A stretch of DNA of 64,000 bases. Origin: Bacteroidales bacterium. Its GTDB lineage: Bacteria > Bacteroidota > Bacteroidia > Bacteroidales > F082. Under the pieces are notes generated by a model, which ran no database searches, was not told where the DNA came from, and saw only the letters and a list, made by a program, of their open reading frames with translations. Numbering within the stretch: position 1 is the stretch's first letter; each line of letters begins with the position of its first letter. The stretch covers positions 1 through 64,000 of the forward strand of contig JAFYHS010000015.1 of assembly GCA_017539045.1 (NCBI GenBank), in the 5' to 3' direction. Shown one piece after another: positions 7,501 through 16,306 of this stretch. The translations under genes and the position numbers were made by a program.

Positions 7501-8517
7501 TTATTTCCCCGTTATCGTTTCTGATTTCCAATGGGTTTCTTTCGCTCTTTCCCTATTCCTCACAGCCACATCCTTACTCGCATTAGCATAGCAATACTCG
7601 CACAAATGCGGGCAGGTGTTGTACTCGCCGATGTCCTTGCTCACGATGCAGCCGCAGAACTGCCGTTGGCCTTTGTCGCGGTTGTCCTTTTTCTTGACGA
7701 TTTCCGTTCCGAACAAGGATTCCTTCACCTCCACGCCGAGAAAGTCCATCAAAGCCTTGTCATGGTGGGCGAAGCGAATCATCAGGTCGTCGTCAATGCA
7801 GCGGTTGTGCTCCACACCATCAAGATTGGCAGCCTCACCACAGGTGGCCAAGGCATAGTTCCAGCCTTTCGCTTTGTTCAACTCTACCAACTGTTTGGCG
7901 AACCACACCATCTGTTCCGGCAACCATTCCGAATAATTGATGTTGCTCTTTTCAAGATTGGCCTTCACTTTCTTGTATAAACCAATATCGGCATAACTGA
8001 AAACAAGTTTCTCCGTGTAGCCCTTCAGTTGGTCACCGGTGCTTTCCACTTTTCTTAACAGGTCGTCCATGCTGATTTGGTCAGTCAGAATCAAAGGGTC
8101 GAATCGCCAAATCACACGGCCTTGGCCCAATTGATCCACCAGCCTTTTGAAGGTGTCTATTCTTTTCTCCAACGACGGCACGCCCTTTTCCAAGCCTTCT
8201 CTCTCATAGTCGTTCAGTGTGTATTGGATGTAGCAGCCGATGTTCTTTTCTTTCAGTTCGTCCAAATGCCCAAGCAACGGCTCCGGGTTCTTCGACCAAA
8301 ACACGATGAAACGGCATTTCTCATACGAAACGAAACTCTTCACACCATTGAAGGGATTGGTCCATGCAGAATAGCCCACCTTCAGCCGATGAAAGAACCA
8401 GTCGGCATAGAAAGCGGGAATGTCCGTGCTTCGGCTTGCGGAGATGATAACAGGGGCTTGCGCCTCTGCCATCATGCCGTTATCGCGCTGGATTTGTGTC
8501 TTTTGCCATTGGGCCAT
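7501..8517 (-). CDS. DUF1848 family protein with radical-SAM-like cysteine cluster
   Basis: A 338-residue protein of the DUF1848 family. The N-terminal half carries the family core (ISASRSTDIPAFYADWF, about residues 26-42, and FIVFWSKNPEPLL), and the C-terminal part ends with a cysteine cluster: CGCIVSKDIGEYNTC followed by CPHLCEYCYAN near residue 310. The last piece has the CX3CX2C spacing that binds the 4Fe-4S cluster of radical SAM enzymes, unusually placed at the C-terminus. The substrate is not known for the family. The gene has its own -7 element upstream and is transcribed toward the operon starting at 7471. A second start at MMAEAQ (8475) is possible. Confidence 0.85.
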   Translation of the reverse strand: MAQWQKTQIQRDNGMMAEAQAPVIISASRSTDIPAFYADWFFHRLKVGYSAWTNPFNGVKSFVSYEKCRFIVFWSKNPEPLLGHLDELKEKNIGCYIQYTLNDYEREGLEKGVPSLEKRIDTFKRLVDQLGQGRVIWRFDPLILTDQISMDDLLRKVESTGDQLKGYTEKLVFSYADIGLYKKVKANLEKSNINYSEWLPEQMVWFAKQLVELNKAKGWNYALATCGEAANLDGVEHNRCIDDDLMIRFAHHDKALMDFLGVEVKESLFGTEIVKKKDNRDKGQRQFCGCIVSKDIGEYNTCPHLCEYCYANASKDVAVRNRERAKETHWKSETITGK

Positions 8518-8541
8518 CTGTCGTTACTTTTGTATTGGCTG

Positions 8542-8549
8542 CAAATTTA
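8542..8549 (-). promoter_or_regulatory. -7 element TAAATTTG for DUF1848 gene
   Basis: Minus-strand TAAATTTG lies about 25 bases before the ATG at 8517. A second, overlapping candidate TAATTTTG is at 8559-8552. No strong -33 element was found for either. Confidence 0.45.
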
Positions 8550-8602
8550 TGCAAAATTACCATGTTTTCATAGCAGTTTTGCTTTTTGCAAGGTTGCAAA
8601 TA

Positions 8603-8635
8603 AAAAAAGGCCCCCCTCTCAGGAAAGCCTTTTTT
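8603..8635 (-). terminator. Rho-independent terminator after the M6 protease gene
   Basis: AAAAAAGGC (8603-8611) pairs with GCCTTTTTT (8627-8635) around a 15-base loop, 20 bases after the protease stop. The A and T runs let it work in both directions, but the genes on both sides read leftward. Confidence 0.8.
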
Positions 8636-8654
8636 CATTCATCTCATCAGCAGC

Positions 8655-11600
8655 CTACCTTTTCACCACCTTCATCACCATTAGCCCTTCAGTCGTGGTG
8701 ACATTCAAAAGGTACAAACCTTCGGGGAGCCTCTCCATGTCGAGCTCCACATGGTCGCCGGCGACGTCACGGTCGTCGACCAGCATGCCGACTGCCGAAT
8801 AGAGGCTGACATGGCGCATCTCCTTGCCTTGTAACGTCAACAGACCCTTGACGGGATTGGGATACACCTCAAGACCTTGATATTCGTCGTTATGCTCCGG
8901 CACAGCCACGCTGGGACCGAGATACACGGTGTTCGAGAAGTCGGTCTCACGGCCGTCCCAGAAGGTGGTGACGTTGTAGCGCATGTTCTCCGTGGTGTTG
9001 TAGGCAGCCTCCGTCACGGTGAGTCCCTCATAGCCCAACACCATCTGCTCCTCGCCTCCCTCCTCGGGACCCCAATAGAGGTTGTAGCTGAAGCTGCGAC
9101 CCTCGGCTGGCGTGGTGTAGGCACGCAACAGCCACGACACGTTCTGGCCGAAAGTGGTGACGGGCTTCCACTGCGAACCCGATTTGATGAGGCAGCTGTT
9201 GGGCTCGCCGACATACTCACAACAAGGGATGGGATGTGTAGCGCCCGTAGTAGCCACACATACCCAAAGCGGCATCGAGGCATCGTAGCTGACAGCCTCG
9301 TCCAAGGGGAAACGCACCCAGGCATGCGTGCCTTCCATGTCGTGTTGCTGGGTATAGATCAAGGTGCTGTTGTTGACTGCCTCACCGTTGTAAATGGTAT
9401 AGGTGTAGTGCCCGGCAGAGCAGTCGAACATCTCCAAATAGGAAATCGGATGTCCTTCGAAGAGCGCCAGATGCTCAGGCATGATTTTGATGCCCCACTT
9501 GTGGCTGTTCGTACCAATCTGCTCGGCAAATTGGTTATTGTCGTATGCCATCAGGCCATTGCCCATAAACTCAGGTGCTTCCCAGGTTAGAGCCACATGG
9601 CCATTGCCGTCGTAAGTGCCTGCAAGGTTACGCGGCGGCTCACAGTAGTAGTTCATGGCTGTGGCAAAGACCATATTCTCGGGACACCAGGTGGACAGGT
9701 CACCGCTGTTGTTTTCCACATGATAGCCGTAGGTACCTGAACGCATGATTTGGTCGTCGAGATATGCATATCCCGTGACATCCGACTGGCACACCCTGCT
9801 ACCGCGATACACGGTGAAGCGGCTGTTCTCGGTCGGGACTGTCCAACGCACACGGATGTCGGTGCCCTCCGACTCAGCCACGAGGTTTTGAGGCGGCATC
9901 AAGCCCAAACCTGTGTCGGCAACGGTATAGATTGCGAGAATGCCTTCAGGGCTTTCGATATCGAAAATGGCGCCTTCTCCGTTCTCGTTCTGGTGGGTGG
10001 CAGTCACACGGATGCCTTGGCTCTCCGCATCGAAGCCGGCATCCCAGAAGAAGCTCACCTCGGTGTTGGCCGGGACATACAGGTCGGCCTCGGCCTTGGT
10101 GCCCTCATAGATGGTGAGGTACTGGCTCTTCATCTCGGGAAGGCTAAAGACCACTTCGAGCTCACCACCCTTGGTGCCATAGGGCGATTCGGAGGTGAGG
10201 GCGACATGGATGGTCTCATAGTTGCCCAAGATGACCCACTGCTCGGCATAGTCCGACAGCGTATCGCCGTGATAAGAGGCAACATAATAGGTATGGTAAC
10301 CATGGTCAGCATCGGTATAAGGTTGCACATAAGTGGTCTCGGTGAGATGTGTGGCCACCTCCAAGCCGTCACGATAGACGTTGTAGCCATCCACATCAGG
10401 CATGGCGTCCCACGACAGTTCCACCTGATGCGACAGGCTGTTGACATGGGCAACGAAATACGTTGGCGCCGGGATATGGTTCAATGGGCCATAGGTAAAG
10501 CTCATGCGGTCGCCCCTCACGCTGATGTCATAGATGGCACCTTGCCAATCGATGGGCTCCCCATTGGTAAGGAAGACAAACGGGTTGGTGACACGACTGA
10601 ACTCTGTTCTATTTCTCTCCTCGCAGAAATTGGCATGGTCGATATTACCAGCCTCGTTGACGTCGCCATCGGGACGGAAGAGATAGACCTCATCGAATTG
10701 GTCATAGCCATTCCACCCGGCATTGCCGTCAAAGCGGGTGTCGATACGATAGATCAGCAGGCCACCATCGGGCACATGCGAGTCAAACAAGTCGCGATCG
10801 TTACGGTATTCGAGCAACAGCCATTGGTCGGCGTTAAGGCGTATCCTGTAGGCATTGCGGCGGTTGCCTTCCCACGACACGGCCTCCAGCTCGTAGGTGC
10901 CATAGGCATCGATCTCTGGGATGTCTTCAATCCAATTGCCATATTTATACTTGATGTAACTGCCTTGTTGTTGGGGCGGCTCTGCCGTACCGCACATCAA
11001 GTCCCACGATCCCACCGGGTCGACGCCACCATCATAATGATACAGGTCGGGTGCGCCCAAAGAATGGCACATCTCGTGGCACAATGTGCTGACGTTGAAA
11101 TAGCCGCCTTGTTCCAACTGCAGGTTGAAGTCAAACACCTGAAGGTCTTTCAAGGGCACATAACGGTCGTAGATGCACCAACGGTGCGGCCACAGCAACG
11201 AGGCCCACTCGCCCGGCGTGCCTTTGATGACGAACACCACATTGTCGACCAAGCCGTCATCGTTGTAGTCGAGGTCGAGGGTGTCCGACACCTGGTCGGC
11301 CACATAGTAAATGGCGCGTTCCAGCATGGAGAACTCACGGTCGGCCGTCTCGCCATTCTGGTATCCGATGGGATTGGTCTCAGGATCGTAAGGCATATAG
11401 TACTCCTTGGGATAGATATCCTCGTACGACAGGATGGTCTCGCCGTCAGGGATGGGATAGAGATAGGAACGCAAGTCCAGTTGGTTATAGGAGGTGCGAT
11501 GGTAAAAATTGCGCAAGGAGATGGATTCGTAGTTCGCTGCGTTGAACATGGAGTCGACAGCCGATGCCGGCGTGGTATGATAGGAGTCGCCCGCAAAGCG

Positions 11601-12023
11601 GATGAAGACCACCAAGTTGTTGTAGCGACCATGGTTGATCTCAAGGGTAGACCTCTGAGGTTGCTTGATGTATTGTTCACGGGCTTGTCGGCGGGCGTAA
11701 TACTCCTGTTCGGAAATCAACACCTTTGGTTGTAGCCCGACCGCGGCAGGGTCAACGCTATTTACCTTATAAACTGAAGGAACAACTTGACCATCAGCAT
11801 CGTATGTGGCGTAATAATAGTATCCGCCCTCCCCTTTCACGATGGTGAAGCCATTGGCATCGTGCAGGTAGTTGTAAAACTCGTCACCGGAAGCATAACA
11901 ATGGATGACCTCACCATTAGGTTGGGTCAGCCTGACTTCCATATTCCTCAAAGGAGCGGCCATGAGGCACTGCACAGAGAACAGCAGAGCAAAAAGAGCA
12001 AAAAAGAAAAACGGTCTTTTCAT
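8655..12023 (-). CDS. M6-family secreted metalloprotease with type IX sorting domain
   Basis: A 1122-residue exported protease. Signal peptide residues 1-22 end MAAPLRN. The zinc site HEMCHSLGAPD (His316, Glu317, His320, Asp326) fits the M6 immune-inhibitor-A-like HExxHxxGxxD pattern, and the following DLYHYDGG and GSWDLMCG are family features. Two fibronectin-III-like domains (FVAHVNSLSHQVELSWDAMP near 510 and NLVAESEGTDIRVRWTVP near 690), an intervening beta domain and a third FN3-like segment follow. The last 80 residues (VYPNPVKGLL to VMKVVKR) are a type A sorting domain for type IX secretion and cell-surface attachment. Likely role: degradation of host or dietary protein outside the cell. 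It stands alone with its own promoter and terminator. Confidence 0.93.
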   Translation of the reverse strand: MKRPFFFFALFALLFSVQCLMAAPLRNMEVRLTQPNGEVIHCYASGDEFYNYLHDANGFTIVKGEGGYYYYATYDADGQVVPSVYKVNSVDPAAVGLQPKVLISEQEYYARRQAREQYIKQPQRSTLEINHGRYNNLVVFIRFAGDSYHTTPASAVDSMFNAANYESISLRNFYHRTSYNQLDLRSYLYPIPDGETILSYEDIYPKEYYMPYDPETNPIGYQNGETADREFSMLERAIYYVADQVSDTLDLDYNDDGLVDNVVFVIKGTPGEWASLLWPHRWCIYDRYVPLKDLQVFDFNLQLEQGGYFNVSTLCHEMCHSLGAPDLYHYDGGVDPVGSWDLMCGTAEPPQQQGSYIKYKYGNWIEDIPEIDAYGTYELEAVSWEGNRRNAYRIRLNADQWLLLEYRNDRDLFDSHVPDGGLLIYRIDTRFDGNAGWNGYDQFDEVYLFRPDGDVNEAGNIDHANFCEERNRTEFSRVTNPFVFLTNGEPIDWQGAIYDISVRGDRMSFTYGPLNHIPAPTYFVAHVNSLSHQVELSWDAMPDVDGYNVYRDGLEVATHLTETTYVQPYTDADHGYHTYYVASYHGDTLSDYAEQWVILGNYETIHVALTSESPYGTKGGELEVVFSLPEMKSQYLTIYEGTKAEADLYVPANTEVSFFWDAGFDAESQGIRVTATHQNENGEGAIFDIESPEGILAIYTVADTGLGLMPPQNLVAESEGTDIRVRWTVPTENSRFTVYRGSRVCQSDVTGYAYLDDQIMRSGTYGYHVENNSGDLSTWCPENMVFATAMNYYCEPPRNLAGTYDGNGHVALTWEAPEFMGNGLMAYDNNQFAEQIGTNSHKWGIKIMPEHLALFEGHPISYLEMFDCSAGHYTYTIYNGEAVNNSTLIYTQQHDMEGTHAWVRFPLDEAVSYDASMPLWVCVATTGATHPIPCCEYVGEPNSCLIKSGSQWKPVTTFGQNVSWLLRAYTTPAEGRSFSYNLYWGPEEGGEEQMVLGYEGLTVTEAAYNTTENMRYNVTTFWDGRETDFSNTVYLGPSVAVPEHNDEYQGLEVYPNPVKGLLTLQGKEMRHVSLYSAVGMLVDDRDVAGDHVELDMERLPEGLYLLNVTTTEGLMVMKVVKR

Positions 12024-12065
12024 TTGTATCTAAAACTTAAGTGGTTAAACGTGATTTTGTCAGCG

Positions 12066-12073
12066 CAAAGATA
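12066..12073 (-). promoter_or_regulatory. -7 element TATCTTTG for M6 protease gene
   Basis: Minus-strand TATCTTTG about 43 bases before the ATG. TTTG at 12099-12096 is 22 bases upstream and may be its -33 element; it overlaps the promoter of the rightward gene at 12154. Confidence 0.55.
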
Positions 12074-12090
12074 AATCTTTTGCGAAAAAA

Positions 12091-12122
12091 CTTGACAAAT
12101 ATGCATTATTTTCCTAAATTTG
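12091..12122 (+). promoter_or_regulatory. Promoter for the 79-residue protein gene
   Basis: CTTG (12091-12094), 20 bases, then TAAATTTG (12115-12122): one of the best matches in the window to the Bacteroidetes consensus. It leaves a leader of about 30 bases. Confidence 0.7.
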
Positions 12123-12153
12123 CATTCTTAAACTCAAAAAACTGCGACCCATT

Positions 12154-12393
12154 ATGGAAAAATTCATGGACAAACTCACCGCCAAAATCATGGCCAACGA
12201 CGGTCTGAACGAGACCGAGGCGAAAGCCAAACTCAACTTGATCTACATCAAGATGAACCAGTCCGAAATCAAGGAATTCGTTGACGAATACACCGAATGG
12301 CTGATGACGGAAAAGAAGCTGAACTACAAGGCTATCCTGCAGACCCCCGACCGTCAGCTGCACGACATCTACGACACCGAGTTCAAGAAATAA
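12154..12393 (+). CDS. Small acidic helical protein of unknown function
   Basis: A 79-residue soluble protein, highly charged and predicted helical, without signal peptide or membrane segment. It has its own strong promoter and terminator, so it is a monocistronic gene and probably well expressed. The sequence (MEKFMDKLTAKIMANDGLNE, then DEYTEWLMTEKKLNYKAILQ) is not one I can assign to a family. It opposes the EcsC-like gene, with which it shares the terminator. Confidence 0.75.
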   Translation: MEKFMDKLTAKIMANDGLNETEAKAKLNLIYIKMNQSEIKEFVDEYTEWLMTEKKLNYKAILQTPDRQLHDIYDTEFKK

Positions 12394-12400
12394 CAAAAAA

Positions 12401-12447
12401 CAAAACGCCCATAGGTTCCAAATGGAATGACATGGGCATTTTTGTTT
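12401..12447. terminator. Bidirectional terminator between convergent genes
   Basis: GCCCAT (12407-12412) pairs with ATGGGC (12432-12437), with an inner TTCC/GGAA pairing in the loop. A-rich flank on the left and T-rich flank on the right serve both the 12154 gene and the leftward gene ending at 12467. Confidence 0.65.
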
Positions 12448-12466
12448 TTGAACCGTACTGAACGTT

Positions 12467-13189
12467 TCAGTGCCTCATATCGTATAGCTCATCGAGATGG
12501 CTCTTCAGCCTCCGTGCCATGGGACGGAAGGTGTAATACGTGATGGTGGCCGAAATGGGAGCGCCCACTAAAGGCACCACCTTACCCACACCCTTTGCAA
12601 AACCCTCTTTGGTCATATTGATGCCGATCCACTGCGCTATCTTAATGGCATATTGTGCCATCAGCGTTTCCGAGAGTTTGATACCCGCGTTTTTTGAGAT
12701 CTGACCCATCACCTTTGTCAAAGCCTCCACAGCCAGCTTGTTGCCCATCATGGCTCCCACGAAGAGCGTCATGATGTTGAGCGACTCATCGTCGAGTTGT
12801 TTGTTGACATTGGTCAAGGCGGGCCAGCCATACAGGTAGATGAGCTTCTGCATCAGCGAGAGGATATGGCCATAGAACTGCGTGATGTCGGCAGGGATAG
12901 AGCCCGCCATCCACCAGCCTCCCGGCAAGCCCATCAACGCCGAGGTGCCGCACACCATGGTGAGATGGTATTTGATGCACTGGTTGGCCAGCTTGTCGAT
13001 CTCTTTCTTGTTGAGCACTCGCAACGGGCTGTCGTCCAAGGCCGTCATCACCTCCATAGGGGTGCAGAACTTGGAGAGCTCCTTGGTGAGAAACTCCTCT
13101 CGGTTCACATGCACGAAAGGCAGCTTTAGGCTGGTCTCCAACACCTTGTTCCACAAGGTTACACTTTTTTCTTGGGTCTCTTCGGTCAT
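12467..13189 (-). CDS. EcsC-like membrane-associated protein
   Basis: A 240-residue protein from ATG 13189 (MTEETQEKSV); a longer frame begins inside the upstream palindromic repeat and is rejected. The glycine-rich segment SALMGLPGGWWMAGSIPADI (about residues 85-104), followed by QFYGHILSLMQKLIYLYGWP, and the C-terminal GKVVPLVGAPISATITYYTF (about 205-224) match the pattern of EcsC-family proteins, which are thought to sit at the membrane and whose function is poorly defined. The hydrophobic stretches are short and glycine-rich rather than classical membrane helices. It is 45 bases downstream of rarA, separated by a palindromic element, and may be transcribed from rarA. Confidence 0.65.
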   Translation of the reverse strand: MTEETQEKSVTLWNKVLETSLKLPFVHVNREEFLTKELSKFCTPMEVMTALDDSPLRVLNKKEIDKLANQCIKYHLTMVCGTSALMGLPGGWWMAGSIPADITQFYGHILSLMQKLIYLYGWPALTNVNKQLDDESLNIMTLFVGAMMGNKLAVEALTKVMGQISKNAGIKLSETLMAQYAIKIAQWIGINMTKEGFAKGVGKVVPLVGAPISATITYYTFRPMARRLKSHLDELYDMRH

Positions 13190-13208
13190 TGTTTTTTTGT
13201 TTATTAGC

Positions 13209-13231
13209 GGACGCATGCGATGCGTCCCTAC
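13209..13231. repeat. Short interspersed palindrome, GTAGRGAC family, copy 1
   Basis: GGACGCAT (13209-13216) and ATGCGTCC (13220-13227) pair around GCG; on the minus strand the element reads GTAGGGACGCAT as in the other copies. It lies between rarA and the EcsC-like gene. Confidence 0.6.
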
Positions 13232-13234
13232 AAG

Positions 13235-14518
13235 TTAATACCCGTATTTCTCTCTCCATTTCTCCCTCAGGTTCTTGCGCAATTCGCGCTCACGGGGGTT
13301 ATCTTGTGGCTCATACAAAACCGTGCCAGAAATTTCATCTGGCAAAAATTCTTGCTCCACAAAGTTACCTTCGTATGCATGGGCATACTTGTAACCGTCA
13401 TGATAACCAAGGTCTTTCATCAATTTCGTCGGGGCATTGCGCAGGTGTAAAGGCACAGGCAAGTCGCCCGTCTGTCGAACCAACGCTTGGGCAGCATCTA
13501 TGGCGGCTACAGCAGCGTTACTCTTGGGCGACGATGCCAGATAGGTCACTGTCTGCGACAAGATGATGCGGCTCTCTGGCCACCCGATCTTATTCACCGC
13601 ATCGAAGCAAGCGTTGGCCAACAGCAAGGCATTGGGATTGGCATTGCCGATGTCCTCAGAGGCGAGGATGAGCATGCGGCGCGCGATGAACAAGGGGTCC
13701 TCCCCTGCCTCTATCATGCGAGCGAGGTAATACAAGGCCGCATTGGGGTCGCTGCCGCGCATCGACTTGATGAAGGCCGAGATAATGTCGTAGTGCATCT
13801 CACCCTGCTTGTCGTATTTCACGAGGTTGCTCTGGATGCAGTCGGTGGTGAAGTCGTTGGTGATGACCAACTCTTCGGCGGCCATGTCCAAGTCATTCAA
13901 CGAAGTGACAACCAACTCTATGGCATTCAACAGCTTGCGACCATCGCCACCACTGATTTTCATCAAAGCCTCAGGCTCCTTGACGGTGATTTTCTTGCCA
14001 AAGTCGTATTCTAACGCCTTCACGGCCTTCGCCAAAAGGATTTCAAGGTCTTCCTTCTCCAACGATTTGAGCACATAGACCTGACAGCGTGACAGCAAAG
14101 GCGAGATGACCTCAAACGAGGGATTCTCTGTCGTGGCGCCAATCAAGGTGACCAAGCCACGCTCCACGGCACCGAGCAACGAGTCCTGTTGAGATTTGCT
14201 GAAACGATGGATTTCATCGATAAATAATATAGGTGCCTCTGGCGCCATGCGGGCACGGTCGATGACCTCGCGCACTTCCTTCACACCGCTGCTGACGGCG
14301 CTCAGCTGGAAGAACTGCCGCTTGACTTGCTTGGAGATGATATAGGCCAAAGTGGTTTTGCCCACACCTGGCGGTCCCCAAAAGATCATGGAAGGCACGC
14401 GCCCCGACTCGATGGCTCGGCGCAATACGGCGTTCTCGCCGATGATGTGCTTCTGCCCAATATAGTCGTCAAGCGTCGTGGGCCGCAGGCGTTCCGCTAA
14501 TGGGATGGTGGATTGCAT
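13235..14518 (-). CDS. rarA: Replication-associated recombination ATPase RarA (MgsA)
   Basis: A 427-residue AAA+ ATPase of the clamp-loader type that acts at stalled replication forks. The start at 14518 (MQSTIPLAERLRPTTLDDYI) is chosen because the reading frame upstream of it is antisense to the C69 peptidase gene. Motifs: Walker A GPPGVGKTT (about residue 48), Walker B ILFIDEIHRF (about 100), sensor 1 LIGATTENPSFEV, then the MgsA C-terminal tetramerisation region (DPNAALYYLARMIEAGEDP, NAPTKLMKDLGYHDGYKYAH). The length is typical. It is divergent from the C69 gene, with a very short leader. Confidence 0.95.
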   Translation of the reverse strand: MQSTIPLAERLRPTTLDDYIGQKHIIGENAVLRRAIESGRVPSMIFWGPPGVGKTTLAYIISKQVKRQFFQLSAVSSGVKEVREVIDRARMAPEAPILFIDEIHRFSKSQQDSLLGAVERGLVTLIGATTENPSFEVISPLLSRCQVYVLKSLEKEDLEILLAKAVKALEYDFGKKITVKEPEALMKISGGDGRKLLNAIELVVTSLNDLDMAAEELVITNDFTTDCIQSNLVKYDKQGEMHYDIISAFIKSMRGSDPNAALYYLARMIEAGEDPLFIARRMLILASEDIGNANPNALLLANACFDAVNKIGWPESRIILSQTVTYLASSPKSNAAVAAIDAAQALVRQTGDLPVPLHLRNAPTKLMKDLGYHDGYKYAHAYEGNFVEQEFLPDEISGTVLYEPQDNPRERELRKNLREKWREKYGY

Positions 14519-14534
14519 CGCTGAATATTTTGCG

Positions 14535-14564
14535 CAAAGGTAAACAAAAATATTCATACCTTTG
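14535..14564. promoter_or_regulatory. Back-to-back divergent -7 elements for rarA and the C69 peptidase gene
   Basis: Minus-strand TACCTTTG (14542-14535) faces rarA and plus-strand TACCTTTG (14557-14564) faces the C69 gene, 14 bases apart. Together they make an inverted repeat. Each lacks a clear -33 element at the usual spacing. Confidence 0.55.
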
Positions 14565-14584
14565 CCCCAAAAGAAAACAACATC

Positions 14585-16306
14585 ATGAAATCTATCAAAC
14601 GCCTTATCCTCATCGCCTTGTTGGCCGCCTTCGGCCAATCGCAGGCCTGCACCAACTTCTTGATCACCAAAGGCGCCAGCGTCGACGGCTCCAACTTCAT
14701 CAGCTACTGCGCCGACTCGCACATCCGCTATGGCGAGCTCTACTTCACTCCTGCCGCCGACTGGCCAGCGGGCAGTATGCGCGTGTGCTACGACCGTGGC
14801 ACCAACGCGCCGCGTGGCAGCGTGCCGCAACCGCCTCATACTTACCAAGTTGTGGGCTATATCAATGAAAACCAAGTCGCCCTCGGCGAGACCACTTTCG
14901 GCGGTCGCGAGGAGCTGATGGACCCAACAGGCATCGTGGATTATGGCAGCCTCATGTTCATCGCCTTGGAGCGCAGCACCTCTGCCCGCGAAGCCATCAA
15001 AGTGATGGCCGATTTGGTCGAGGAATACGGCTACGGCAGCGACGGCGAGTCATTCAGCATCAGCGATGCCAACGAGGTGTGGTACATGGAGATCATGCCT
15101 AAAGGCTACACGCCCCAAGTGACCAAGACCGGCGACACCATCAACGCCGACCGTGGCGCGGTGTGGGTGGCCATCCGCATCCCCGACGGCTATGTCAGCG
15201 GTCACGCCAACGCAGCGCGCATCACTACCTTCCCCTTGCGCGACGGCAAGACCTCCATCACCGACAAGGACTGGAAAAAACTTTATAATGAGCAAGTTGA
15301 GGTGATTTACAAGCACGACATCATCGACTTTGCCCGTCGCAAAGGCTATTTCAGCGGCAAGGACAAGGACTTCGACTTCTCGGCGGCCTACGCCCCCGTC
15401 GACTTCAGCGCTGCCCGTGTGTGCGACCTTCGTGTGTGGACCATGTTCAACAAGGTCTGCGACGGCATGGACGAATACTGGGACTATGTCACTGGCAAGG
15501 ACTTGACGCATCGCATGCCTCTTTACATCAAGCCCAATCGCAAAATAAGTTTGAGCGACATGATGGCGTTCCAGCGCGACCACTTCCAAGGCACCGAGCT
15601 CGACAAGACCAAAGACGTGGGTGCCGGTCCCTTCGGCTCGCCCTTCCGCTTCAACCCTTTGTATTGGGAATACGATGGCAAGCCCTACCTCAACGAGCGC
15701 AGCATCGAAGTGGTGCAGACAGGCTTCTCCTTCATCGCCCAAAGCCGCTCCTGGCTCCCCAATCCCATCGGTGGCATCATTTGGTTTGGCGTCGACGACA
15801 CCAACTCGACGGTCTACACGCCCTTCTACTGCTCCATCAGCGAGGTACCGATCGAATACCGTGTTGGCAACGGCGACATGCTGACCTACAGCGACAACGC
15901 CGCCTTCTGGGTCTTCAACCGACTGGCACACTTCAAATACCTATTCTACAACCGCGTCATCGACGACATCCAAGCCGTGCAAAACGAGTTGGAAAGCGGC
16001 TATCAAGAGCAGGTCAACTATGCCGACAACGAAGCCTTGGCCCTATACGCGCAAGACCCGCAGAAAGCCATTGCCTACCTCACCGACTTCTCCAACCAAG
16101 TGGGGCACAACACCGTGGCCACATGGAAGGAACTGGACAATTACCTATTAGTCAAATACTTAGATAGTAACGTGAAGCAGGAGGAAAACGGTCAGTTCAA
16201 GCGCAACGGCTATGGCTATCCGGCCAAGCCGAAGCAACCTGGATATCCCGATTCATGGAAGAAAGCCGTGATTGAAGAAACGGGGGATCAGTTCAGAAGG
16301 CCATAA
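14585..16306 (+). CDS. Exported C69-family dipeptidase
   Basis: A 573-residue member of peptidase family C69 (PepD-like, N-terminal-nucleophile fold). Residues 1-21 are a signal peptide, and cleavage would expose Cys22 of ACTNFLITKGASVDGSNF, which is the catalytic N-terminal nucleophile of the family. The matching GFSFIAQSRSWLP and GGIIWFGVDDTNSTVYTPF segments are further family blocks. Expected role: cleavage of dipeptides or small peptides in the periplasm. Peptide turnover fits the neighbouring M6 protease. The last 14 bases overlap the 3' end of the convergent DoxX-like gene. Confidence 0.9.
   Translation: MKSIKRLILIALLAAFGQSQACTNFLITKGASVDGSNFISYCADSHIRYGELYFTPAADWPAGSMRVCYDRGTNAPRGSVPQPPHTYQVVGYINENQVALGETTFGGREELMDPTGIVDYGSLMFIALERSTSAREAIKVMADLVEEYGYGSDGESFSISDANEVWYMEIMPKGYTPQVTKTGDTINADRGAVWVAIRIPDGYVSGHANAARITTFPLRDGKTSITDKDWKKLYNEQVEVIYKHDIIDFARRKGYFSGKDKDFDFSAAYAPVDFSAARVCDLRVWTMFNKVCDGMDEYWDYVTGKDLTHRMPLYIKPNRKISLSDMMAFQRDHFQGTELDKTKDVGAGPFGSPFRFNPLYWEYDGKPYLNERSIEVVQTGFSFIAQSRSWLPNPIGGIIWFGVDDTNSTVYTPFYCSISEVPIEYRVGNGDMLTYSDNAAFWVFNRLAHFKYLFYNRVIDDIQAVQNELESGYQEQVNYADNEALALYAQDPQKAIAYLTDFSNQVGHNTVATWKELDNYLLVKYLDSNVKQEENGQFKRNGYGYPAKPKQPGYPDSWKKAVIEETGDQFRRP

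Noticed and set aside
9750-11735. A 661-codon plus-strand frame inside the M6 protease gene
   Set aside because: Antisense shadow of the protease, with no promoter and no recognisable domain.
14519-14875. N-terminal extension of RarA into the C69 gene
   Set aside because: The sequence before MQSTIPLAERLRP is antisense to the C69 peptidase and lies upstream of the rarA -7 element.
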